In this document: piece after piece, positions 7,346 through 15,096 of the stretch
Layout: the number at the start of each line of letters is the position of its first letter
Numbering within the stretch: position 1 is the first letter of the stretch
DNA from: a virus
Length of the DNA stretch: 27,645 nucleotides
Strand: one strand, 5' to 3'
Virus record (IMG/VR): IMGVR_UViG_3300010354_000486
Coordinates: 1-27,645 of that record
Position numbers and translations under genes: made by a program
Notes under the pieces: model-generated
Told to the model about the DNA's origin: nothing
What the model saw: the letters and a program-made list of their open reading frames with translations, nothing else
Database searches by the model: none

Positions 7346-8560
7346 ATGAAAAAATCAGGTAGACACACACTTGTTGTGGACGGAAATTATTTTCTGTTCA
7401 GAACATTATATGTCATGCCTCATCAGACTAAGTCTAAACAATTACTAGGATCCTCTGAAGAAGTACAATCATTTATGGCAAAGCTCGCAACAGACTTTGC
7501 ATATCAGGTTAGATTATTTGAAGGACTTATTGATAAAATCGTATGGACAATAGATTCACGTTCATGGCGTAAAGACTTTTACCCTGAGGCAGACTACAAA
7601 GGAAATCGTAAACAAGACACTTCAATAAACTGGGAAAACTTTTCTAAAGTTACTGATGACTTTATTGGCTTACTTATTCGCCAAGGAGTAATTGTTTCAA
7701 AGATAGAAGGTGCCGAAGGAGATGACCTTATGTATGCATGGAATACAGAATCATTAGCCAATAACAAGTCAGTAATTATGTTTACTGGTGACCGTGATCT
7801 TGTTCAGTTGGTAAATTGTAATAATGATACTTATACGATTCTCTTTTCACCGGCTCATAAAAAGCTTTATACGTATCAAGGCTTTTCTGAATGGATGAAT
7901 TCGGAAACTGATGATACCTCTACTGATATTTTTGACCTTATGAAGGTTTCGGTTTCCCCAGAAAATCAATCTAAAAAATTACTACAAACTCTTGTAAAAA
8001 AGAAAAAGGTTGATATTATAGAAGTAGATCCTGAAGAGTTTAGGTTTAGAAAGGTCTTAACAGGAGATGCTGGTGATAATGTTACCCCGGCATATTGGTA
8101 TGTTTCTAAAGGCCGTCGTTATGGTATTAGTGAAAAGAAGGCAGAGGAAATTGTCGCAGAATTTAAACATAAACATGGATCTCTTTCTCATATGTATCTC
8201 TATAATGATGAGCTCGTAACAGATCTTGCTAACATAACCATTAGAGTTATGAAGGCCAAACATATGAGTAGAGAACAGATCATTTCTAATATTAAGTCAA
8301 ATGTAAATCTTATGGTTCTTTCGGCAGAATCTATTCCTGAAGGAATCCTAGACGAAATGTTTCGTTCAATAGAAACAAAGATTACTCTTAATACACTTAA
8401 TCTAGGTGGAGTTTCTTCAATGAAATCCATTCTTGAAAATAGTTCATATAAGATTGAAGATACATCAATAGCAGTATCATCAAAAATATTTAAGGATGAA
8501 GATGGAGATTCCGACTTTTCTTTTATAACAGATCGTAAACAAAAAGGAAAAATATTTTAA
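7346..8560 (+). CDS. rnh: FEN-family 5'-3' nuclease (T4 RNase H-like)
   Basis: The metal-binding acidic motifs of the FEN/5'-nuclease family appear in order: VVDGNYFLFR (D12), TIDSRSWRKDFYPEADYKGN (D70, then the YKGNR helix), EGAEGDDLMY (E121, E124, D126, D127), FTGDRDLVQL (D149, D151) and LTGDAGDNV (D251, D254). Then comes a helix-3-turn-helix, YGISEKKAEEIV, that binds the DNA minor groove. T4 RNase H (305 residues) removes lagging-strand RNA primers; this protein is longer at 404, with an extended insert near residues 155-240 and a C-terminal tail. It lies between the two putative clamp-loader subunit genes, consistent with a replication module. Confidence 0.9.
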   Translation: MKKSGRHTLVVDGNYFLFRTLYVMPHQTKSKQLLGSSEEVQSFMAKLATDFAYQVRLFEGLIDKIVWTIDSRSWRKDFYPEADYKGNRKQDTSINWENFSKVTDDFIGLLIRQGVIVSKIEGAEGDDLMYAWNTESLANNKSVIMFTGDRDLVQLVNCNNDTYTILFSPAHKKLYTYQGFSEWMNSETDDTSTDIFDLMKVSVSPENQSKKLLQTLVKKKKVDIIEVDPEEFRFRKVLTGDAGDNVTPAYWYVSKGRRYGISEKKAEEIVAEFKHKHGSLSHMYLYNDELVTDLANITIRVMKAKHMSREQIISNIKSNVNLMVLSAESIPEGILDEMFRSIETKITLNTLNLGGVSSMKSILENSSYKIEDTSIAVSSKIFKDEDGDSDFSFITDRKQKGKIF

Positions 8561-8563
8561 GAC

Positions 8564-8854
8564 ATGACACCTAAAATGGAAAAAAAGATAGACGATGCAA
8601 TGTGGGAATGTTATCGTCGTATGTTTGCGCAATCAACACCAGCCGGTGATTTTGATAAACTATTTGAAGAAGCGGAATGGAATGAGTGGGGTCAAAAGGT
8701 AATCCCATTCATGGATTATGAATTAGATGAAAGTAAATGGGAACCTATCTTTTTAGATATCATTAAAGAATTTAAGATTCCAAAACGCTTTGATGGTATG
8801 TTTAGAAGAAGTATCTTATTAGGATGTTCTCCTAAAACAAAAATGGGTTGCTAA
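8564..8854 (+). CDS. Conserved-looking 96-aa protein, function unknown
   Basis: This acidic protein of 96 residues starts three bases after the stop of the nuclease gene and is probably co-transcribed with it. It has many aromatic residues (MWECYRRMFAQ, EWNEWGQKVIPFMDYE, KWEPIFLDIIKEF) and an end rich in Lys, Arg, Gly and Cys. There is no signal peptide, membrane helix or known motif. Its position inside the replication block suggests an accessory DNA-metabolism protein, which is only inference. Confidence 0.75.
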   Translation: MTPKMEKKIDDAMWECYRRMFAQSTPAGDFDKLFEEAEWNEWGQKVIPFMDYELDESKWEPIFLDIIKEFKIPKRFDGMFRRSILLGCSPKTKMGC

Positions 8855-8873
8855 CCTATAATAAAAAAGGGGT

Positions 8874-9284
8874 ATGCAATTATTTGACTACATAAAGGTT
8901 TTATTTGGTAAAGACGCACAATGGGATAAAGTTTCTAGCTATGATAAATCTAGAAATTCTTTTATGACAAATCGTTTTATGAGTATTAAATTTCCTATCC
9001 AGGCAAATCTATTTAATACTCTTAAAATTGATCCAGTAGGCCAAGCTGAAGCATGGAGAATGGTTGCTTCAAAATTTAATAAAGTTCCAGGTTTTATTTA
9101 CACTAAAGTAAAAAAACAAGAAAAAGAAAAAAAGTGGGTGCCTAATCCAAAGGCCGTAGAACTTTATATGAAATTTAATGAAATTGGTCATAGAGAATTT
9201 AAAGAATGCTTAAAATATAACCCAACGGAAGTCCAAGCTGCGATAGATATATTAGAAAAACAGATTGGCAATGATGTTGATTGA
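8874..9284 (+). CDS. 62: Clamp-loader small subunit, gp62-like
   Basis: This 136-residue protein opens MQLFDYIKVLFGKDAQWDKV, followed by SFMTNRFMSIKFPIQANLFN. That pattern (a short helix, then a hydrophobic FxxNRFxS segment, then a basic stretch with late FKECLKYNPTEVQAAIDIL helices) resembles the shorter gp62 versions I recall from cyanophages more than T4 gp62 itself (187 residues). In T4, gp62 is the single small subunit that completes the gp44 clamp loader. Its position two genes after the 5' nuclease and near the gp44-like gene supports the call. The next gene begins inside its end. Confidence 0.6.
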   Translation: MQLFDYIKVLFGKDAQWDKVSSYDKSRNSFMTNRFMSIKFPIQANLFNTLKIDPVGQAEAWRMVASKFNKVPGFIYTKVKKQEKEKKWVPNPKAVELYMKFNEIGHREFKECLKYNPTEVQAAIDILEKQIGNDVD

Positions 9285-9942
9285 TAACAAATTTGAACTA
9301 GGTATTCCAACTCACATTTACTTTACACTTTATAAGTTTGATCATATTGATAGTATTATCATATCAAGAGTGATTAAAGAGTGTAAAAATTGGAATAAAT
9401 CCGGTGATGAAAATCTTTTTACAATTACTGTAGAATCTTTTAAGACAGCTCTTAAAGGAAATAAGAGACTGGAAACTGAAATTCTAAAAGTAGAATCAGA
9501 AGGGTTAGCCCAAATGCCTGGTAATAAACCAAATTCTATAACTTTCTTGTGGTCTATAATGGAAAGATTAGAAAACCTTGAATGGCTAACCTTTAATGTA
9601 TCTTATGATAAAAAGTTTAGTAGAATTGTTAGGGTTGATAATAAAGAGATTATGAGCTTCTATTTTAAGATAGAGGAAGGCATTTTTGATTTAACTAAAG
9701 TATTTACGAGAAGTCAGCTTGATATCATTAATAAGAAGATTATTGAGTTTAAGATAATGCCTAATAAGTATCTAGAAAGACTTCCTTATTTTTATATGAA
9801 AGCATCCCTTTTATTTGAAATTTTAGGACAACTTGAAATGGATGAGTCATTAAATACATTTGAACTTCTAGACCACATTGATCCAAAATTAGAAGAAGAC
9901 GACCCCACCCTTTTGGTTAAGACAGACTATACTCCTTATTAA
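9271..9942 (+). CDS. Unknown protein, ~224 aa, replication block
   Basis: I chose the ATG at 9271 (a second ATG follows at 9274) rather than the in-frame TTG at 9265, because ATG starts are used throughout the window; it overlaps the gp62-like gene by 14 bases. The product is a soluble alpha/beta-looking protein of ~224 residues: N-terminal GIPTHIYFTLYKFDHIDSII, middle SITFLWSIMERLENLEWLTF, late LPYFYMKASLLFEILGQLEM and an acidic tail. There is no catalytic motif that I can recognise. It ends a run of coupled genes, and a late promoter follows. A replication accessory role is a guess from context. Confidence 0.7.
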   Translation: MMLIDNKFELGIPTHIYFTLYKFDHIDSIIISRVIKECKNWNKSGDENLFTITVESFKTALKGNKRLETEILKVESEGLAQMPGNKPNSITFLWSIMERLENLEWLTFNVSYDKKFSRIVRVDNKEIMSFYFKIEEGIFDLTKVFTRSQLDIINKKIIEFKIMPNKYLERLPYFYMKASLLFEILGQLEMDESLNTFELLDHIDPKLEEDDPTLLVKTDYTPY

Positions 9943-9943
9943 G

Positions 9944-9955
9944 GAATATATAAAC
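9944..9955 (+). promoter_or_regulatory. Late promoter element (GAATATATAAAC)
   Basis: This is an exact copy of the strongest form of the shared late element, just after the stop at 9942. An ATG at 9960 starts only a 13-codon frame, so the ATG at 9967 is the likely start of the next gene. Confidence 0.8.
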
Positions 9956-9966
9956 AAAAATGTCTT

Positions 9967-10395
9967 ATGAAAGGTTTTTTGAGAAGATGCTGCGAATCTA
10001 AGCGTGAATGTGTAACATATCTTTTAGTATTTTTATGGCTTGCGGTTGGAGTTACTGCAACATATTTTGAAACTGATTTTACCGCACTGGCTGCTTATTT
10101 TGTTTCTCTAACTGGATTTGTAGCATCCTATATCTTTGGGGAAAGCTTTCGTAAGAGTAATAATACTTCAATATTTTTACCAGGTCCAAATAGCAGAAGA
10201 GAAGTTATGATCTATGTTACCATAGCATTATGGCTAGTCATAGGAATCTGGGTAATTGTAAAAAAGGCTGATCTAATTGGTGTAAGTGCATATTTTGCTG
10301 CATTGGCGCCATTTGTTGGTTCCTATATTTTAGGGGAAACCTTTAAGAAAGAAATATCAGATATTGAAGATGATATTAAACAAATAAATTCATAA
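9967..10395 (+). CDS. Four-helix membrane protein made by internal duplication; possible holin-like protein
   Basis: This 142-residue protein has two hydrophobic helix pairs at about residues 15-58 and 79-124. The halves are clearly homologous: the first has FLWLAVGV, then AAYFVSLTGFVASYIFGESF; the second has ALWLVIGI, then SAYFAALAPFVGSYILGETF. Both halves end in the same G-E-S/T-F-R/K-K tail. The N-terminus is basic (KGFLRRCCESKREC) and the C-terminus is charged and probably cytoplasmic. Small size, four membrane helices and a strong late promoter are compatible with a holin or antiholin, but no lysis enzyme is visible nearby, so a membrane or superinfection role is equally possible. Confidence 0.75.
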   Translation: MKGFLRRCCESKRECVTYLLVFLWLAVGVTATYFETDFTALAAYFVSLTGFVASYIFGESFRKSNNTSIFLPGPNSRREVMIYVTIALWLVIGIWVIVKKADLIGVSAYFAALAPFVGSYILGETFKKEISDIEDDIKQINS

Positions 10396-10398
10396 TTC

Positions 10399-12357
10399 AT
10401 GGCCGTTATAGGAACAACCACTAATGAGAATGGCGATGCTATTTTAATAAGTCTACAAGAACCTTATAAAAATGTTGTAGAAGTTATCAGTTACAGTGAT
10501 CAGACTGTAGGTGAAACTACATCATGTTATTTTAGTAAATCTTTTAGATGGGGAATAGATGGTGTTACATATTCTGATTGGGTTCCCTTAACTAATGCGA
10601 ATCTAGATAGTTTATTACTTAACCCAATTAATCCATTTTGGGTGCAATATAAGTATGAACAGGTGGGCGACGGCACACTAGAATTTAAGTCTATTTCACT
10701 TGAAATAGTTACGGATGGTGGAGTTATTTGTAAAGTTCCACAGATAGATTGTTGTGATAGTGGATCATTATCAGGAGCACAAAACCTTGTTATTGATTGT
10801 TGTGGGTCTTCATGGAACCCATATGATTTATCAAGAGCTTCTCAAATGTATAATCAATTATCCGCAGTTGCTTCTAACCTATTTGGGTTCTGTGTTAAGT
10901 ACTTTAAGACGGCTGCCGATCAAAGAAGCAGAGACGTTATCCTAAAAGAATATTCTCTCTTTAATGTTATGTCAACCGCTGAGGTAAAAATAATGTTTCC
11001 TGATAACACATTACCAACAAGGGAGATTCAATATAATCCTCTTATGATGGATTTTCCTGTACAGTTTGAAGTACACATTGTTAAATCTGCATTTGAGCAA
11101 GTATTTGGAATTGGCGCAAAACCACAGATGAGAGACTATCTTTACTTTGAACAATATATGAATAGAATGTATGAGGTTGATGCAGTAGCTGAAGCCGATG
11201 ATTTCTTATATACTGGTTCATATTGGCGAGTTAGTCTTGTTCCATATCAACAAAGAACCGCTGTTCTTTATCCTGACAAAAACATTGAAATAGAAAAAGA
11301 TTCTTTAGTAAGTAGTGTTGAAAGTAAATTTGGTGAAGAAGCAAATAAAGAATACGATGACGTAAGAAAACCTAATCAATACAACACAATTGGAACACAA
11401 GGTAATGATTATGTTAGAAGAATACTTGATAAGAGATTATTAATAAAAGAAGAAAATGTTTATAATAACTGGACCATCATATCTAAATATAATTACCAGT
11501 TATCATCGATGGAAGTTGGGACAGAGGGTGTTGAATACAGATATGATAAGGGATGGAAAGAAACAGATGATAGAGCATTTACTTTCTGGGTAAGACCTAG
11601 ATATACTAATCCAATCGGATCAAACATTGCTATTACAAGTATTTCAAACAGTTCAGGCAAAGTAAAACTAAATACAGCAGGTCTTCCTACAGGACCTCAA
11701 AAACTTTTGGTCGGTGATTGGGTTAAAGTAGCCGGCACTGCTTCATATAATGGTATTCATAAGATTATTGCAATAGGTACATCAAGTATTGATATTGATA
11801 CACCTTATATTAATAATACATTTCAAGGAACTCCAAGATTTAATAAAGAGGCGAGTAATACCTTTATGATTTATGAAACTAAATTAATTCCTTCTGATCA
11901 ATTAGTAGAATTTACATATACACCAAATTGGTTTATCATAAAATTAGATAACACATACTTTAAGTACAATTTACAAAGTCAAGGATTATCTCTAATTGAA
12001 AATAAGTGGTATGCATTTGTGATCAATCTAAATTCGGTTGCTCAACAATTAAGTTTATTTGGTTATGAAACACTTGAACAAACCGGTGCAATTAATCCGC
12101 AAAATAGTGCATCTCTTAATAAAGTGTTTAATGAAATAAAAACTTATACACCAATAGAAGTACCAGATTCTAATTCATGGAAGCTTTTAGGTTGTAAGTC
12201 TGACATAACTAACATTCGTATTTGGAGTAAACCTATAGAAGAAGAATTACAAGAGTTGATACTTTCTCAATATGTGGTTAAAGATACTCATTTAACATTG
12301 TTACTTGATAATGCCGCACCACAGTTATTACTGCCAAGAGAAACCAATCCTCGCTAA
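10399..12357 (+). CDS. Large virion structural protein, C-terminal LamG/concanavalin-like fold suspected
   Basis: This 652-residue protein, starting three bases after the membrane-protein gene, looks like a beta-rich structural protein. The N-terminal part (to ~120) has a repeated strand pattern and two Cys-Cys pairs (QIDCCDSG, VIDCCGSS). The middle contains MRDYLYFEQYMNRMYEVDAV and a charged helix. The C-terminal ~270 residues contain FTFWVRPR, KWYAFVINLNSVAQQLSLFG and DITNIRIWSKPIEEE, a pattern typical of LamG/concanavalin-like sandwiches. Its place just before the terminase genes is where T4 has neck genes 13-15, so a neck or head-tail connector role is possible. I could not match it to a specific T4 gene. 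Confidence 0.75.
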   Translation: MAVIGTTTNENGDAILISLQEPYKNVVEVISYSDQTVGETTSCYFSKSFRWGIDGVTYSDWVPLTNANLDSLLLNPINPFWVQYKYEQVGDGTLEFKSISLEIVTDGGVICKVPQIDCCDSGSLSGAQNLVIDCCGSSWNPYDLSRASQMYNQLSAVASNLFGFCVKYFKTAADQRSRDVILKEYSLFNVMSTAEVKIMFPDNTLPTREIQYNPLMMDFPVQFEVHIVKSAFEQVFGIGAKPQMRDYLYFEQYMNRMYEVDAVAEADDFLYTGSYWRVSLVPYQQRTAVLYPDKNIEIEKDSLVSSVESKFGEEANKEYDDVRKPNQYNTIGTQGNDYVRRILDKRLLIKEENVYNNWTIISKYNYQLSSMEVGTEGVEYRYDKGWKETDDRAFTFWVRPRYTNPIGSNIAITSISNSSGKVKLNTAGLPTGPQKLLVGDWVKVAGTASYNGIHKIIAIGTSSIDIDTPYINNTFQGTPRFNKEASNTFMIYETKLIPSDQLVEFTYTPNWFIIKLDNTYFKYNLQSQGLSLIENKWYAFVINLNSVAQQLSLFGYETLEQTGAINPQNSASLNKVFNEIKTYTPIEVPDSNSWKLLGCKSDITNIRIWSKPIEEELQELILSQYVVKDTHLTLLLDNAAPQLLLPRETNPR

Positions 12358-12361
12358 GTTA

Positions 12362-12373
12362 GAATATATAATC
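12362..12373 (+). promoter_or_regulatory. Late promoter element (GAATATATAATC)
   Basis: This copy of the shared element lies between the 652-residue structural gene and the small terminase gene, 14 bases before its ATG at 12387. Confidence 0.75.
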
Positions 12374-12386
12374 TAAATAAGGATTA

Positions 12387-12998
12387 ATGAAAGAAGAGTC
12401 TAAAAATAAATTTAGAGACAGCCTTGGGGATTTGTTAAACGATTTACCTGATGAAGTTCCTGGATTAGAAGATACCCCACAATTACCTAAGGTTAGAGTT
12501 GAAGGTACGCAAGCCGTTGCATTACAAACTGCAAAGAATAAGGCACAAAAAGTTATGAATAATCTCCTTAAGTTTTACTTAAGTGAAGAGATTATTGAAG
12601 AACATGAATACATTAAAGTAAAAGCAGAACTTGATGAATATGCATTAGGTATGCTTATACGTCAAATGCAAAATAGTGAATCTGCAATTTCAACATTGAT
12701 GGACACCATTAATGAAGGTGATGTATCTCCAAGAATGTTTGAAGTACTTAGTGATCTTCAAAGAACTCTTTTAGATATTATAAAGAGTCAAACCATGTAT
12801 ATGGTTGCAATTGAAGAAAACGCTAAAAAGTTATCAAGAGATATTGATGTTTATCATGGTGGAAATGATAATACACAAAAGAAAGTTGGTAACACTGGTG
12901 TTAAGGCCAGAGGAACAAAGGATCTTATGAGGGCATTACAAGATAGTATTAACGAAGAAGATATACAAGATGTCGATGGAAATCAAGATGAAGAATAA
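12387..12998 (+). CDS. 16: Terminase small subunit, gp16-like
   Basis: This 203-residue acidic helical protein lies two genes before the large terminase. The N-terminal LPDEVPGLEDTPQLPKVRVE parallels the T4 gp16 opening, which has LPGIDGEE and then a Pro/Val-rich stretch. The central helices contain SPRMFEVLSDLQRTLLDIIK, matching the position of SPRHMEVFATL in gp16. The tail is Asp/Glu-rich and disordered. In T4, gp16 (164 residues) forms a ring that regulates gp17 ATPase and nuclease activity at packaging initiation. This protein is a little longer, mainly through its tail. The co-chaperonin gene starts inside its end. Confidence 0.75.
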   Translation: MKEESKNKFRDSLGDLLNDLPDEVPGLEDTPQLPKVRVEGTQAVALQTAKNKAQKVMNNLLKFYLSEEIIEEHEYIKVKAELDEYALGMLIRQMQNSESAISTLMDTINEGDVSPRMFEVLSDLQRTLLDIIKSQTMYMVAIEENAKKLSRDIDVYHGGNDNTQKKVGNTGVKARGTKDLMRALQDSINEEDIQDVDGNQDEE

Positions 12999-13239
12999 CT
13001 ATGTTCTCACAAAAGAGATCATAGAAGAAAAAATATCAGAAGGTGGTATCATACTCCCTTCTGAAAAGTACAACCGTATATGTATTGTAATTAAATCCGG
13101 CTTGGATGATGTAAAGGAAGGTTGTTCTATAATAAAAACAATAGGTAACGGTACGACTTTTAATATAAATGGTGAAGAATATGAAGTACTTCACGAAAGT
13201 CATATCCTAGGAATAATAGAAGATGGCACAGAAACCTAG
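12988..13239 (+). CDS. GroES/gp31-like co-chaperonin
   Basis: The run YVLTKEIIEEKISEGGIILP lines up without gaps with the GroES segment [20 protein letters not shown], which spans the first strand and the mobile loop whose GGI-V/I-L motif binds GroEL. Further matches are CIVIKSG, an INGEEYEVLH strand and the terminal ESHILGIIEDG, like SESDILAIVEA. The start could be 12970, 12976 or 12988; I favour 12988 because it leaves an N-terminus of GroES length (83 residues against 97 in E. coli and 111 in T4 gp31). It overlaps both flanking terminase genes. It probably acts as a cap for host GroEL during folding of phage proteins such as the capsid. The family assignment is by eye. Confidence 0.75.
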   Translation: MKNNYVLTKEIIEEKISEGGIILPSEKYNRICIVIKSGLDDVKEGCSIIKTIGNGTTFNINGEEYEVLHESHILGIIEDGTET

Positions 13240-15040
13240 AGCTGAAAGCGCTGGCTTTGATTTTAAGATTGATGCAGCAGAAGAATCCTTTTCATGGACA
13301 TCTGAAAGGGTTGAACAACTTATGCTTGCATTAGAAGAAGGTTATAAGCCTAAGTCCACTCCTTTTTATGAAGGTAATCCTAACTTAAGAAGAGGCAATA
13401 TAGTATTTAATTATACACCGCACGAATTAAGAGAAATTAAAAAGTGTGCAACTGATATTGTATATTTTGCAAATACTTATTGTACTGTAATGACTGATCA
13501 TGGTTTACAGACAATTAAATTAAGAGGATATCAGGAAGAAATGCTAAGACAGTTTCAGAAAGAGAGATTTAATGTCTGTTTAGCATCTCGTCAGATTGGT
13601 AAAACAATATGTTCATCAATATTTATTGCATGGTATTCATTATTTAATTATGATAAGAATTCTTTAATACTTTCAAATAAGGGTGCAACTACTCGTGAAA
13701 TTATTGATAAGGGAAAAACTATATTAGAGCACTTACCTTTCTTTCTAAAACCTGGAGTTATTAAATGGGATGTATTTAATTCAAAGTTTGATAACGGTTG
13801 TCGTATTATCGGTCAAACCACAACAAAGAAGGCTGCAATCGGTTTTACTATTCATCTATTATTTATGGATGAGTTCGCGCACATTCCTCAAAACTTTGTG
13901 GAAACATTCTATGAAAACGTTTATCCTACTGTTTCTGCTTCGTCTAATTCAAAGGTAATTATTACAAGTACTCCTAACGGCTTTAATAAATTTTATGACA
14001 TTTATTCAGCGGCAGAGAAAGGGTTAAATGAATACTCTCCGTTTAGGGTTGACTGGTGGGATGTACCTGGAAGAGATGAGGCCTGGATGAGACAGGAAGT
14101 TGCTAACCTTGGTTCGGAAGAAGCATTTAATAGACAATATGGAAATCAGTTTATTGCCAGCTCTTCTCTCTTATTAGGTGCAGATAGTCTTAAAAAGCTT
14201 CAGCAAAATCAAAAGGAATTTGTTCATAGAGAGATGCCGGCATTTGATGATGAAAATATTAACTATGATGGATTGGCATGGGATCCTGAATTTAATATTG
14301 ATGAAGTTGAAGAAGACACCAATTATTGGGTCTTTTCAATAGATATTGCTGAAGGTAACGGTGGGGACTATTCAATAATCAATATCTTTAAGATTGAAAT
14401 TATGGATGAACTAGACTGGAAAAGAATCACATCACCAGGTTCATTTATTGATTTTTTCAGAATTAGACAAATAGGAAGATTTAGAAGTAATGAACACACA
14501 ATAGAAGAATTTGCAAAAGCTGTTTATATTTTAGCATTTGATATGTTTCATTCAGAGAATGTTAAGTTAATTATTGAATGGAATATGTTTGGTGGTGAGT
14601 TAATAAAAAGACTTGAAACTGTCTTTCCGCAAAGAAATGAATTTGATGAGGAGATGGTTGTTAAATTTAAACATCGCATCGATGCAAGAACTAAAAACTT
14701 TGGTCTTAAAATAAAAAAGGATAATAAACCTATATTTTGCCAAAACTTTAAAAAATACATAACTCAAAATAGAATCATTATAAAAGATAAGAAAACCGTA
14801 TATGAAGCATCCACATTTGGAAAGATGCCAAACGGATCATATGCAGGCCAATTAGGTCATGATGATCTTATAATGACAAGTATAAATAGTTCTGAATTTT
14901 TCTTTACTTTAGATTTTTCTGATTTTGTTGAAGAGATATATGATACGATAGATGAATCACTCCAGACTAAGATTGATGAAATTTTAGAAAAGGATTCAAA
15001 GGGCGGAAATCTTAATTACGATATTTATGATCTAGTGTAG
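13223..15040 (+). CDS. 17: Terminase large subunit, gp17-like (ATPase and nuclease)
   Basis: This 605-residue protein matches T4 gp17 (610). The ATPase half has the Walker A motif ASRQIGKT (K127, T128; T4 SRQLGKT), Walker B LLFMDEF (D216, E217) and the coupling motif TSTPNG (238-243). The nuclease half has the RNase H-fold acidic residues: VFSIDIAEG (D374) with GGDYS, LIIEWNMFGG (E452) and QLGHDDLI (D547/D548). These fit the T4 triad D401, E458 and D542. It pumps DNA into the prohead and cuts concatemers. Its start overlaps the co-chaperonin gene by 17 bases, so small terminase, co-chaperonin and large terminase form one coupled unit. Confidence 0.97.
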   Translation: MAQKPRAESAGFDFKIDAAEESFSWTSERVEQLMLALEEGYKPKSTPFYEGNPNLRRGNIVFNYTPHELREIKKCATDIVYFANTYCTVMTDHGLQTIKLRGYQEEMLRQFQKERFNVCLASRQIGKTICSSIFIAWYSLFNYDKNSLILSNKGATTREIIDKGKTILEHLPFFLKPGVIKWDVFNSKFDNGCRIIGQTTTKKAAIGFTIHLLFMDEFAHIPQNFVETFYENVYPTVSASSNSKVIITSTPNGFNKFYDIYSAAEKGLNEYSPFRVDWWDVPGRDEAWMRQEVANLGSEEAFNRQYGNQFIASSSLLLGADSLKKLQQNQKEFVHREMPAFDDENINYDGLAWDPEFNIDEVEEDTNYWVFSIDIAEGNGGDYSIINIFKIEIMDELDWKRITSPGSFIDFFRIRQIGRFRSNEHTIEEFAKAVYILAFDMFHSENVKLIIEWNMFGGELIKRLETVFPQRNEFDEEMVVKFKHRIDARTKNFGLKIKKDNKPIFCQNFKKYITQNRIIIKDKKTVYEASTFGKMPNGSYAGQLGHDDLIMTSINSSEFFFTLDFSDFVEEIYDTIDESLQTKIDEILEKDSKGGNLNYDIYDLV

Positions 15041-15057
15041 AAAAGTGGCTATGCGTT

Positions 15058-15070
15058 GAATATATAAAAA
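15058..15070 (+). promoter_or_regulatory. Late promoter element (GAATATATAAAAA)
   Basis: This element starts 17 bases after the large terminase stop and lies 26 bases before the sheath ATG, so the very abundant sheath and tube proteins have their own promoter. Confidence 0.8.
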
Positions 15071-15096
15071 AAGCAATTAAAAAAATATAATACAAG

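Noticed and set aside
9960-10001. Short upstream frame starting at ATG 9960
   Set aside because: It has only 13 codons and overlaps the membrane-protein gene in another frame; it is probably chance, though it lies close to the promoter.
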